A stretch of 64,000 nucleotides of DNA from Xanthoparmelia taractica (taxonomy: Eukaryota; Ascomycota; Lecanoromycetes; Lecanorales; Parmeliaceae). Both the position numbers and the translations under genes were made by a program. Location of the stretch: assembly GCA_033085395.1 (NCBI GenBank), contig JANQBS010000051.1, positions 62,001-126,000 on the forward strand. The letters run 5' to 3'. The notes beneath the pieces were generated by a model, which was given only the letters and a program-made list of their open reading frames with translations, was not told where the DNA came from and searched no databases. Shown piece after piece: positions 42,890-53,041 of the stretch; position 1 is the stretch's first letter, and each line of letters starts with the position of its first letter.

Positions 42890-43089
42890 ATATTCGAAAA
42901 ACACAAGGCGATGACAATCAGTGCCAACTTGATACCCGTGACATCGTTGGCGGCTTTGATGTCCCCAGCAGCGGCCTCATCGCTCGTTGCTCCGGCATCC
43001 AGAGTTTCGGGCAAGACAGCGCATTCCGTATTGCTTGCTATGTGGATAGACTCTTCGTTTTCCTTCGCCGCCGAAAAGTTGGACGACAT
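42890..43089 (-). pseudogene. N-terminal fragment of another MFS transporter (antisense)
   Basis: An ATG at 43089 opens a polar, acidic tail (MSSNFSAAKENEESIHIASN...) ending in DVTGIKLALIVIALCFSNIL. This strongly resembles the tail-to-TM1 junction of DHA1/DHA2 multidrug transporters (VTG-x-KL-x4-IALC). It then runs into the 3' end of the plus-strand transporter gene, where no further MFS sequence continues on this strand. Interpreted as a stranded 5' fragment. Chance resemblance is possible because only one TM is present. Confidence 0.45.
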
Positions 43090-43657
43090 TTTGACTCGAT
43101 AGGACTGCTAAATTCATAAGTCTCAAAAAGCTCAGCGATCGTGTCGAAAGAGCGGGACGTAGAAGCGAAAGTATGAACGGAAAAATATTGGTTCCGCATG
43201 TTTAAATAATCTTACAAGACGACTGTGTTTACAACTGTGTTCGTAGGTTGCTTCACATATAACTGTTGTAGAAGTCCAGAAACACTAACCAAATAGCTGA
43301 GCTGCGTTAGGGCTAGGGTTTGCAGAGAAAAACCTAATACTAAGAGCCCTACAATGGATACTAAAACTATGCCAAGACAAGACGTTCTAGCGGATATGGT
43401 CTACCACTAAACATCAGACCGAGAGGCTCAAATCAGTTGGCTTTAGTTATAGAAGGAGCTAAAGCCTCAAGCTGTACTTAATATGCAGATTTCCTCTGAG
43501 CTCTCTCCCATGCTTAGCCTCAACTCGGGGCGTTAATAACCTTTGAGGCCTAAAGGAAGTAAGTATTTAGACTTCAGACGCGCTTTCTACAAGCAACGCG
43601 CTCCAACGCGAAGTTGCCCTCCATCACAAGCTACCTCCGTACAGGCTCTCTTACAAC
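43090..43657. other. Intergenic before RecQ gene
   Basis: No gene seen. A telomere-like GTTAGGGCTAGGGTTTGC occurs at 43306-43323, in opposite orientation to the one at 41047. Confidence 0.5.
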
Positions 43658-46600
43658 ATGCCAATTGCAATATCGGGGCTACAAAGCCACAGTGATCACC
43701 GCGTTCAGCTTCTCAAAGACATAGAATGGTTCCAAACCAACGAGAACCCCGGCACAATGGCCTCGAATGCCTTGCCGTCATTGTTGACGAGTATGACCTC
43801 CTATCTTAAATATGATCAGAACGAGGATGATTTCGGAGACGTCGGCGACGAAGACCTGATGCTGGCTGAGACCTCGGACGCTACTGTCAGCCTACTTGGT
43901 CAAGATCTGAAGAGACCTTTGGATCTCGACGACGGGTCTCCCTCGAAGAAACTCAAAACTGAGAATGGATCGACCTCGGTTGAACTGGCTCGGAAAATTC
44001 TCAAAGACACCTGGGGGTTTCCGGGTTTCAGACATAAGCAGGAACAAACTATTGCGCAGCTCATTGATGGGGGCAGTGCTGTTGTTGTATTTCCTACGGG
44101 GGGAGGCAAGAGTCTGGTGTATCAGATACCAGCTTTGGCGTTCGATCATTATGACCAACTGGACGGTGGCTCGCGAGGCGGAGGGTTGACTCTTGTTGTC
44201 AGCCCGTTAATTGCGCTCATGAAAGTAAGAAATCCCTCGGATAGCTATTTCCAAGAACGGACCGTGCTGTCGGCCAGTCAATCAGAGGGTCAAAGCTGAA
44301 CTTAGCATCAGGACCAAGTAGATGCCTTGCGCAAGCGAGGAGTCTGTGCTGCTGCTATGGACTCGTCCCAGACTCGAGAGGCATGGCTTGATACGTGTGA
44401 TAAATTACGAAGGGAAGAGCTTAAGCTGTTGTAAGTCAAGGTTCTGTTATTCTGCTTGAATCTTCTGTCAAATTATCAATATCCCACTCAAATCATATAA
44501 TGAACATCGTGTCCTTTTCCCTTGGAAGATCTGTGCCTAGCTGTGCCTTCCACTACGCTTGGTCGGCGGTCTCCTTTTGATCGCTGGAGATTCATATATC
44601 CACAAATTCATTCCCCACCTGGTACTTCAAAGGCCTTAGTCTCCCGTTTACTTCGTCCTACGACAGTGACACTACTCAACACTATCGTCTTCTTAGTGAG
44701 CTCCATGGATAGCCATTCTGAGGAGCTCTTACTTCAATCATGTTTTGACCTCTACCAGTGGCGGTCGGTCTACTACAAGATTTGAAGATCAGAGCGTAAT
44801 TACCTCGTCTGATTAGAAAAAATTACTTCAAGACATCGTGATCAATACCATCATCCAATAGCAATGCTAATCAAAGTGCTTTTAGATATGTAGCCCCCGA
44901 ACGGCTCAATAACGAAGGCTTTGTTGAGATGATAAATGCCACTAAGATCCGCTTGATTGCTATTGATGAGGCGCATTGTATTTCCGAATGGGGCCACGCC
45001 TTCCGGCCTGACTATCTTAAGGGTAAATCTCCCATCACCATGGCCTTTGCAGGGCGATACTGATGGAGCGTTGTCTAAGTCGCGAGATTTGCAAAAGAGG
45101 TCCAAGCCGAAAGAGTCCTATGCTTGACCGCAACAGTATGTGTCTCCGTCCTTGTTGCGTACTTCTTGACGGCCGTGGATCGTTGACGTAATCAAGGCTA
45201 CCCCCAAGGTTGCAGAGGATATCTGTGCTGCTTTCGACATAGACGCAGCGGGTGTCTTTCGCACCACTTCATATCGCCAGAAGTAAGTTGCACAGCATTG
45301 TGTGACGTGAGCGACAATCTTTAGGAAATTAATTTACCTATAGCTTACGCTTGCTTGCCCAGTCGTTCAAGTCCGCTGAGGAGAAGGAGCAAGCTCTGAA
45401 AACATTCCTAGAACAGCACAAAGGGCCTTCCATAGTATACGTTCAAACACATGATGTACGTATAAGATCTCTGTTGCGAGTGCAGGGAATCTGATTCTCA
45501 CACAGCAAACGGATATTGTAACAGCGAGTCTTAAACGCGCCGGATTCAATGCCCACGGATATCATGCCGGAATGGCCAACGACGCTCGGATCGCGGTGCA
45601 AGACAGATTCATGGCCTCGGATAACATCATCATCGTCGCTACGATAGCCTTCGGTATGGGTATAGACAAGCCGAATATTCGCAATATTGTCCATTACGCC
45701 GTCCCCAAGAGCCTTGAAGGTTACAGCCAAGAAATCGGACGCGCTGGACGTGATGGCCTCGAGAGCGTCTGCATGATCTATCTTTGCGCCGAGGACATTA
45801 AGATCATGGAGGAATGGTCTAGGGCCGACGTGCCGAGCCTGAGGAGTGTCAAAGGATTGGTTGGGGAGTTTTTGGAACTCCACCGCTATGCCAAGGCAGG
45901 AGATATCATTGAACGGAACCTGAATGACGAGTCTAGGGAGTGGGATATCCGGGTAAGCTTCCCTGTTCGAATATCAACAGTGGACAATCCCTGAGCAGCC
46001 CTTAGAGAAACGCCCTGGACCTCCTGAACGCGCAGCTCGAACTCCGTTTCGGGCTCATCAGAGCAATCACGCCAAAGTACTCCGAATACAAATATATCAA
46101 GTCCCCATCCTTCGAAAGCCTTACCGCAGACACATCACCAATCACCAAAGCCCTCAAAAAGGCAAGCAAGACCGCCCAGAAGTGGACGCGTATCGACGTC
46201 GACGCCGCCGCCGCCGGGGGCCGCTTCCCACGCGCCGACGCGGTCAAGAAGCTCCAGGAATGGAACGACTTGGGCGCCATCGAACTGCACCCCAGCGGCG
46301 TCGTCAACCGCTTCCGCGTCCTGCGAGACTTCTTCCCGCAAGGGGGCGACGACGAAGCGGCAAAGAACGCCATTATCAACTCCATCTACACGCAAATCGA
46401 AGCGAGGGAAAAGAGTGACATGCAGCGTGTCAAACGCGTTATCGACCTCGTCACCTCCACCTCCACCGCTGGCGGATGCCTCAGCCGCGAACTGGCCCGG
46501 CATTTCGGCGACGAGGATACAGTGCTAAGAGACGGCTGCGGCCATTGCAATTTCTGCATCACGGGCACTCGGGTCGAGTTCTTGCAAGAGACGACAGAGA

Positions 46601-46947
46601 ACAGCCGGGCACGTATTGATGAGAAAAAAATCAAGGCCATCCTAGCCGCTACGAACGTCAGAGACGACGCGCGCTTCTTGGCCAGGGTCGCGTTTGGCAT
46701 TTCGAGTCCTAGGGTTACGAAGGAGAAGTTGGGCAAGCATGAGGTTTTTGGCAGTATGATCGATTGCGATTTCGAGGTTTGTCCGTCCTTCCCTGGAGTT
46801 TCTTGTCTTTTTCTGGCTCTGGTTCCGGATCTAAATCTGGCGCTGCTGTTTACTAAGGCCTGGAAGCTTTGTTTAAAGTAAGAAATAAAGATGCTAATGA
46901 TTCCCTTTTAGGACCTCGTCGCCAGATTCGAAAAAGCCTGCACATGA
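43658..46947 (+). CDS. RecQ-family DNA helicase (short RecQ2-like form)
   Basis: An ATP-dependent 3'-5' helicase for recombination repair and fork stability. Nine exons: 43658..44224, 44312..44430, 44886..45022, 45080..45135, 45197..45282, 45344..45455, 45506..45952, 46006..46776 and 46912..46947, 776 aa in frame. Motif 0 GFRHKQEQTI, Walker A PTGGGKS (about 146-152), DEAH box IDEAHCISEWGHAFRPDY, LTATATPKVAEDI, IAFGMGIDKPNIRNIVHY and the arginine-finger region SQEIGRAGRDGLES are all present. The usual four-Cys zinc site after motif VI is largely absent; a late DGCGHCNFC near the C terminus is the best candidate. A second ATG at 43757 (MASNALPSLL) is an equally possible start. Intron 2 (455 nt) is far longer than all others. 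Confidence 0.92.
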
Positions 46948-47652
46948 CCCCCGCCCTGCAAATGATCCATCCTTCAAACATCGTCGTCGGCGTCCACGCT
47001 CCCATTCCCACATCTCATCTCATCTCATCTCATCTCATCTTAACTAAAACCACGCAACGCGCCTGCGAACCCTGCCTGTATCCATCCATCCATCCATCCA
47101 TCCACACCCCTAGGGCGGCCAAAACCCGACTGTGCGATGTGCGTGTGTGTACATGTACGTGACACAAGGTGGCAAGGTCGCTCATCTACAGAATTGCCAA
47201 CGTCAATGTCATGTGAAGGAGGGAGGGAGGGAGGGAGTAGGCGCGGTCTTACTTTGTAACCAAGGCTATTGTAACTAACGTTACTCGCTGGTGTGTGTTG
47301 GGGGGCGGGGGGGTTTACGAAGCGCGATGCGGGCCTGGTGTTCTGTTCGTGATCTCGGGTCGATGATGCCGGGTGAGTGGATTTATCGTGTATGGGGTGG
47401 TGTTGAGGTGTTTGGGTTGGGATGTAAGGGGAGGAGAGAGGGGAGGAGAGGGGGAAGGAGAGGGGGGGGTGGAGAGGGGGGAATGGAATCTCACTACTGT
47501 ATTCAAAAGCTGCGGAGTATCAGCAGTGTGAACATGGTATAATACATACTGGCGAAGACGAAGACCATAACAGAGAGCACGCAAAGTAATCTATATTCAC
47601 ATTGAAGCTACCGACTTCGTCCAACAATCAAAAAGCCCTGATCTAGCTTAGC
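46948..47652. other. Convergent 3' region with microsatellites
   Basis: Between RecQ and the HAUS6-like gene. Contains (CATCT)6 at 47011-47041, (ATCC)n at 47080-47104, (GGGA)n at 47217-47238 and a G-rich stretch at 47420-47480. A frame at 47291-47542 is low-complexity and not supported. Confidence 0.65.
47011..47104. repeat. (CATCT)n and (ATCC)n microsatellites
   Basis: Six CATCT units, then after ~38 bp six ATCC units. Confidence 0.95.
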
Positions 47653-50031
47653 CTACACCTTAGCAGTCATCCTCCGGGCCAACGGCGACTCCTCCCTCCT
47701 GCCCTGCCCCTTCCCCTTCCTCTCTCCAACCCCACCGCCACCTCCCTCGCCCTCACCATCATCCATCTCAGCATACCCACCAGACCCCGGCGACGGATTC
47801 GGACTAAGTGCAATCTTCGGCCTGCTTTTGAACACGCTATCATAGCCTGCGCCGGGACTGAAGAGTTCTTCCGGCGGCGTCAATTCAGTCACCCTCTCGA
47901 GCTGTCTCTTGGGCGTTTCGAATTGGTTCGTTGGATAGGGTTTAGATGTTGACGTCCGGCGGTCGAGCGTGGATTTGCGGGATCCTTTCGGCTTTGAAGG
48001 TACGAGGGAAATTGACTGTCGTGTTCGCTCGAGGAGGGTCGTTGGAGCTTTTGGATCGGTGGTTGGGTGTGGTGGTTTGGACTGGATAGGAGAGAATGGC
48101 GTTGATAAAGGTTTTTCTGGTAGCAAATTTTGCAGCCCCATTGGGCTGGCAAACGCCATTGATTGACGGGTTCTTTCCATCAAGGACGCTTTGGGGTTTG
48201 CGGGCGTTGGAGGTGCGTTGATGGTCATTGAGACTATCTGCTCTGCGAGCTTGTCGTCGTCGTCTGGCGACTGCGACTCGATTCTTTCTTCCTGCTTGCC
48301 TTCTACTGGTAGCGAAGAGATCCAAGAGTCATCATCCCCCGTTGTGGTTGGATTACTGTCTATGGTGGGAATGTCGCGAAATTTGATCTCTGATTTCTTG
48401 GGTTTATCCTTCCCATGATTGGTAGTTGATGACGCTTCATTCTGATCTAGATGCTGTGTTGGGTCTGAGTGATCGATGTTTACCGTGTGGTCCTGTGATT
48501 CTTTCGAATGGAGTTGCCCGTCAGTGATCTCAGAGAAGCCAGGCTCATCTGTATCGTCCACACTGGAACCCTGAGTAGAGAATTTGGCAGTGTCTCCGTT
48601 TCGGACTTCAAACAGTTGACCCTGGACCGGCTTCTCTGAAATACTGTCAACACTCCCACTTGGAGGGGTCTTAGTCTCTATTTCCTGCTCCAGGGCTGCT
48701 CGCGAGTGGGCAGGAGATGTTTTGGTTCCCAGGTCGTCGATGGGCCACATGCTCTTCCGAGGGCTTTTCCTTGGGCTAAAAACCAGGTCTCTTTCCTTGA
48801 GCTCATCCTGAGTGTTCTCCTTTCGCGATCGCTTCGGGTGACTCTGTGTCGCTTCTTTCCCCACCTTCCAGTTGCTCTTCTTCGGGCTTTTTCGCGGGCT
48901 AAGGACGAGGTCTGCTTGCTTCTGGTGATCTGTATCCTCACTACGGGGTTTGATCACTTTCGAATTCGTATGTTTGTCGGCGGATATAACATGCTCATCT
49001 CTTTTCATTGCCTCCCTAAAGTTCCTCCAGTCAGTGAGCCTTGCCTCCTGGTTTGCTACCCTTTCCTCCAAGTCTTGAAGAAGACCCTGCCAGCTTGTAC
49101 CCGTAGCCCCATCAAAGGCGCCCGCGGAGACTTGTTGCCAGATTTCTGAGAATGGTTGGTCCAGTAAAGCGTCCTTCATCCCCTGTTCTTCACCCTGCGT
49201 GATGGCCTCCACTGGCGTACGATTTCCCTGCCAATTCTTCTCGAACAACTTCGACACACGTGCAACCGTGTGGTCAGGGATGGGGTTCTTGTCAAGAAGA
49301 TCCTGGGTTGAGACGACAGCTTCGAATCTCTGATCTAGCTCTTGTTCCTTTGCATTCAGTATGCGGCCGAAGTTCTTGTATCGTTCTCTCAAGTCCTTCT
49401 TTTTCTGCAGGACAGCCGTCAAAGATGCTCGGTGGGCAACAGCCAGAGGTAAAAATGACTGCTGCTCTTTCGCTGTGACATTTTCGGCTGTAGCAAGACG
49501 TGCAGCAATACATGGTCTCCCATTCTGACCGGCGGCCAGAACCTTCCGTAGAACAAGCGTTGAAAAAGAGACCAAAAGCTCTTGGATTCTTTCGCCTTTG
49601 CAATTATCAAAGAAGGTCTTCCTGACTATCACATCTCTACCCAGTATTCCATTCTTCTTGAACTCATTCAGACATCTAAAGATCGCGGCACGAAGATTCA
49701 AGGATTGCAGTTGCATGAGAGCAGGGAAGAATGGTCCAAGCTTCTGCCCTCACTGTATTAGCAAGAAGCAAAACATTTACACGGGCGAGCATGGTCTGAC
49801 GTCTTTGGTCTCCACAGGGTCCCATATCTCAAACAAGCGGTAGAAAGCCCACTCAACGCATTGGATACGGGCCTTCTCATTCTGCAGGGTATTCTTGCTC
49901 GTAAACGTTTGAGCGGTTATTGAAGGCCAATCGTTGCGTTTATCGAGGTCAAGAAGGTGGAGATTGGTGAGCAGGAGTGAGATGCTGGGAGGGGCATGCG
50001 TTGGTGCTGAGGCAGCTTGCTGTTTGCTCAT
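47653..50031 (-). CDS. HAUS augmin-like complex subunit 6 homologue
   Basis: Augmin recruits gamma-tubulin to spindle microtubules for branching nucleation. Exons 50031..49801 and 49743..47653 (57 nt intron, GTCAGA...CAG, phase 0) give 773 aa. The N-terminal ~250 residues match the HAUS6_N pattern: LHLLDLDKRNDWPSI, ARIQCVEWAFYRLFEIWDP, LQSLNLRAAIFRCLNEFKKNG and TFFDNCKGERIQELLVSFSTLVLRKVL. Heptad-like helical text follows (LQKKKDLRERYKNFGRILNAKEQELDQRFE). The C-terminal half is disordered and rich in SP and TP sites. It contains two short duplicated motifs: DLVLSPRKSPKKSNW and DLVFSPRKSPRKSMW, and SLMERTRQSMAF and TLLERTRQSISL. These look like CDK-regulated linear motifs (inference). Confidence 0.85.
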
Positions 50032-50519
50032 TTCGATGTTTTGTCTCTTGAGGCATCATAGAGTGGAAATTGGAAATGAATTGTTAGTGCAACAACAGTT
50101 GGGTGAATGGAAGAGATTCTGAGTTGGCAGCCAGACAAACCGTGGTCCAAAAAGACAAGATGGCTTGGTGGGCACGCGAAGTAAACACCATGACCCTATA
50201 AACGGTTCCTGAAGATTAGCCTAGGATCGCCTGGAAGTAGCCTAGAAGTAGAAGTAAGTGATTATGCACCCCCCTGGTGCCCCAGCCCTACTAACAACTG
50301 CCCCTAAGAAAAGTACCTAAGCGTTTGCTTGCATCGGTGATTTCATTTGCTTTGTTCTTTTGACTTCACCGTCCAAACATTGATCAATATAAATTTGAGC
50401 AAGCCTGCTCCTCCACTCTTTTCCCTCCTCTACAGTCTCTCACAGATATCTTACCTTATCATTAAATCTACCCTTTAACCAAGCACCGACACGCCCTTCT
50501 CCACCCCCAGATCCTCCAA
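50032..50519. promoter_or_regulatory. Divergent promoter region HAUS6-like/HD nucleotidase
   Basis: 488 bp between start codons. Contains CCTAG-rich short repeats near 50220-50255 and the recurrent word ACCCCCCTGGTGCCCC at 50269-50284. No operator recognised. Confidence 0.5.
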
Positions 50520-51467
50520 TTGAAACAACAAATCCAGAAAACCATGTCTGCTCCACTCTCATCATCACCACCTGAAAACCCAACCCCAAGCGCCCACTCC
50601 AAACCCAATGACACCCTAGACGCAGTCGCCAGCACCCCAACCACAGCATTCCCCCCAGAAAAACCATGGTCCGTCCAATCAGGTAAACACCACTTAGCCC
50701 CAACTCCGTCCCCCAAAACCAACCCACCACTAACAACCCACCTCACAAACACAGCCCTCGCAAACATCCCCACCTTCCCACCCCCTTCCTCCTCCTCCTC
50801 CTCCTCCCCCCTCCCCTTCCTCCACCTCCTCGAACGCCTCAAAACAACCAAACGCGAAGGCTGGCGCCGCTTCGGCATAACAACCGGCGAATCAATCTCC
50901 GACCACATGTACCGCATGTCTATCATCACGATGCTGGCGCCTTCCTCGCTGAGCTGCCGGCTGAACATACCGCACTGTACGAAAATGGCCTTGGTGCACG
51001 ACATGGCGGAGTTGCTGGTCGGGGACATCACGCCCATGGATCGCGTGCCGAAGAGTGAGAAGGGGAGACGGGAGGCGGAGACGATGGAGTTTCTTTGTGG
51101 TAAGGGGGGTTTGTTGGGGGGGTGGGGTGTGGGAGGGGTGCGGGGGGTGGGAGGGGTGCACGGGGAGGGAGGGGCACAGGGGGAGGGGATAAAGGCTGTT
51201 TTTGAGGAGTATGAGGAAGGCAAGACGCTGGAGAGCGTATTTGTGCATGATGTAGACAAGGTGGAGTTGTTGCTGCAGATGGTGGAATATGAGAAGCGGG
51301 GGGAGGGGAGTCTGGATTTGGGGGAGTTCTCGTGGGTTGCGCAGAAGGTGCAGTTGGTGGAGATGAAGGAGTGGTGTCGGGAGATATTGAGGGAGAGGGT
51401 GGAGTTTTGGAAGGGGTTGGGGAAGACGGCGGAAATGCTGGATATGAGCATAAGCGGGGATGCGTAA
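50520..51467 (+). CDS. HD-domain 5'-deoxynucleotidase (HDDC2/YfbR/Ygk1 family)
   Basis: A metal-dependent phosphohydrolase that dephosphorylates deoxynucleoside monophosphates, part of nucleotide-pool balance. The single exon encodes 315 aa from the ATG at 50520. The first ~100 residues are a Ser/Pro-rich tail. The HD domain follows: FLHLLERLKTTKREGWRRFGI, SISDHMYRMSIITM (first His), MALVHDMAELLVGDITP (His-Asp pair) and VHDVDKVELLLQMVEYE (distal Asp). Between residues about 195 and 225 the frame crosses a G-rich minisatellite (51101..51189) that adds a Gly/Val-rich insertion (GGWGVGGVRGVGGVHGEGG) where homologues have a short loop. An intron there is unlikely because both sides read on without a stop and the flanks align in one frame. 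Confidence 0.9.
   Translation: MKQQIQKTMSAPLSSSPPENPTPSAHSKPNDTLDAVASTPTTAFPPEKPWSVQSGKHHLAPTPSPKTNPPLTTHLTNTALANIPTFPPPSSSSSSSPLPFLHLLERLKTTKREGWRRFGITTGESISDHMYRMSIITMLAPSSLSCRLNIPHCTKMALVHDMAELLVGDITPMDRVPKSEKGRREAETMEFLCGKGGLLGGWGVGGVRGVGGVHGEGGAQGEGIKAVFEEYEEGKTLESVFVHDVDKVELLLQMVEYEKRGEGSLDLGEFSWVAQKVQLVEMKEWCREILRERVEFWKGLGKTAEMLDMSISGDA
51101..51189 (+). repeat. G-rich coding minisatellite
   Basis: Degenerate GGGAGGGGTGC units within the HD nucleotidase gene. Multiple G3-G7 runs on the plus strand give quadruplex potential. Confidence 0.85.
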
Positions 51468-51773
51468 TTGCATCCTGACTGCGTTGCATGATAGAGATGA
51501 TTTGGCTCACGCCTACGGATACCCTAGAAGCATAGAATAACGAAGCATGCAAGAACTACTTGGAAAGACTCACTGCATTCGCATTATAGGAGGATGTAAT
51601 ACTAACAATAAGAGCGAGCTTCATTCAAGCAACGCAGTGCATGCTAAGGCACAGAGACACTGCGAGCATGCACCAAGAATCCTCTCCCACCTCATCCACT
51701 TCGCAAGATCCTGCCTGCAGTCCTAACGCCATCATCGTGATCCCAATCCCCACTCCTTCAACTATCAATCCAT
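51468..51773. other. Convergent 3' flanks
   Basis: Between the HD nucleotidase and the GPI-type protein gene. No gene seen. Confidence 0.6.
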
Positions 51774-52629
51774 CTAAACCACCAACACAACCGCAAAACT
51801 TATCCCCACCACCGCCGCACAAACAGCCGCATCCATCCGTCCAACCCCAACCGCAGAGTTCAGCTGATAATGGCCCAGACTAGGCGTCACGCTCGAAGCA
51901 CACGGGAAAGCAGTAGAAGTGCTACTTCCAGCATCATCAGACACGCACATGCTTCTATTGCTGTTCATGTAACCGGCCGGAGGATAATACGCCGCGATGA
52001 CAGCGGACGGGAGAATATGACCGGTGGTTAGCGGGGGTGCCGCTCCAGCTGTGGCTTCCGTTGTTGGAGGCTTTGTGCCGGCGGGAGCTGGGGCTGCACC
52101 AGGGGGTGGCGTATTAGCGACGGCGAATTGGGGGGAGTAGTTCGTTTCGCTGGTTTTTTTGATTGATCGTCAGCTGCCTAGAAAGAACTTGATCACGTGC
52201 CGAGAAAATATGTGAGACTCACGATCCTTGCATTATGGAGAGACAGTATGTGCCAGACGCGAGTGTGGTCGGTGTCCAGGTGTAGCACTCCCCTGCTACG
52301 TTGGCTTTTTGGGCCGTCAGCCATTTCGGGACGAGCAATCTAGGGGAAGGGGTTAACTTACATGCGATGGTGACCACTGGCTCGAGTGCTTCCGGAGGTC
52401 CTTGCATTAGCTTTATGGTGACGGGCTGAGGGGATGGATCACGTCAGTCCATGAATTGGGATGGGGAAGTGGTGCATCGTACAGTCTTATCACCCCACCA
52501 TGTAAGGTTCATGGGTTTGCCAACCGCGATACCTTCGAAGCTATCAACGCTGAAAGCAACGGCTTGGACATAGATAGGTAAGAGGAGGGCTGCTGCCGCG
52601 AGGGCGAGGCGGACCATGGAGAAAAACAT
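51774..52629 (-). CDS. Kre9/Knh1-type Ser/Thr-rich GPI-anchored wall protein
   Basis: A predicted secreted, GPI-anchored surface protein of the Kre9_KNH family, linked to cell-wall beta-glucan assembly. Exons 52629..52483, 52425..52362, 52304..52223 and 52149..51774 give 222 aa in frame. Signal peptide: MFFSMVRLALAAAALLLPIYVQA. The Ig-like domain: FEGIAVGKPMNLTWWGDKT | PVTIKLMQGPPEALEPVVTIA | NVAGECYTWTP, LASGTYCLSIMQGSETNYSPQF. A Pro/Ala/Thr-rich stalk and a C-terminal hydrophobic tail (AAVCAAVVGISFAVVLVV) follow, as needed for GPI attachment. Intron 2 is 57 nt (a multiple of three, without a stop), so its retention would insert 19 residues without breaking frame. I favour splicing because of GTAAGT, GCTGAC and AAG signals. 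Confidence 0.8.
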
Positions 52630-53041
52630 GGTGAGCAAGTGAGATAAAGACTGAGCAATAGTATATTTGGGCTCTATCGATGCCGATCGCGATAGACGTT
52701 GGTCAGGACTTTTGTAGTGGATGTTGCAACGGTATGCTGGAAAGCCTGTAACGAATGAATGAATCTGAGAAAGATGGATGTTGTTGACCAAGGGAACGTG
52801 CGTCGGAATAGCGAGGATAGAAGGGTATTGTTCGTTCCTACCTCGATTTCTGGTCCTCTACAGCCCAATATGGCAGGCGCGGAGGGGACAGAATGCTGGG
52901 GTTTTCCGTTCACCTAGGACTGATACTTACGATGCGTAGGCTCTAAGCTGATTCTCGCATCGCATTTAGCTTCTTTGTTTATCAAATTTTTAGCGGGAAA
53001 ACGGTTGCGGATGCGTGGTGCATTGAGTTATGAAGAGGTGT
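52630..53041. other. Intergenic, wall-protein promoter and RBM25-like 3' end
   Basis: 412 bp, no gene seen. Confidence 0.5.

Noticed and set aside
44522..44785. snoRNA or small protein inside the RecQ intron
   Set aside because: No convincing C/D or H/ACA boxes and no domain in the 88-codon frame; kept only as a long-intron observation.
50468..51451. 327-codon minus-strand frame
   Set aside because: Fully antisense to the HD nucleotidase, whose catalytic motifs are clear on the plus strand; its Ser/Cys/Pro composition is a mirror of the G-rich coding strand.
51641..51883. 80-codon plus-strand Pro/Ser-rich frame
   Set aside because: Overlaps the 3' exon of the wall-protein gene on the opposite strand and has no independent support.
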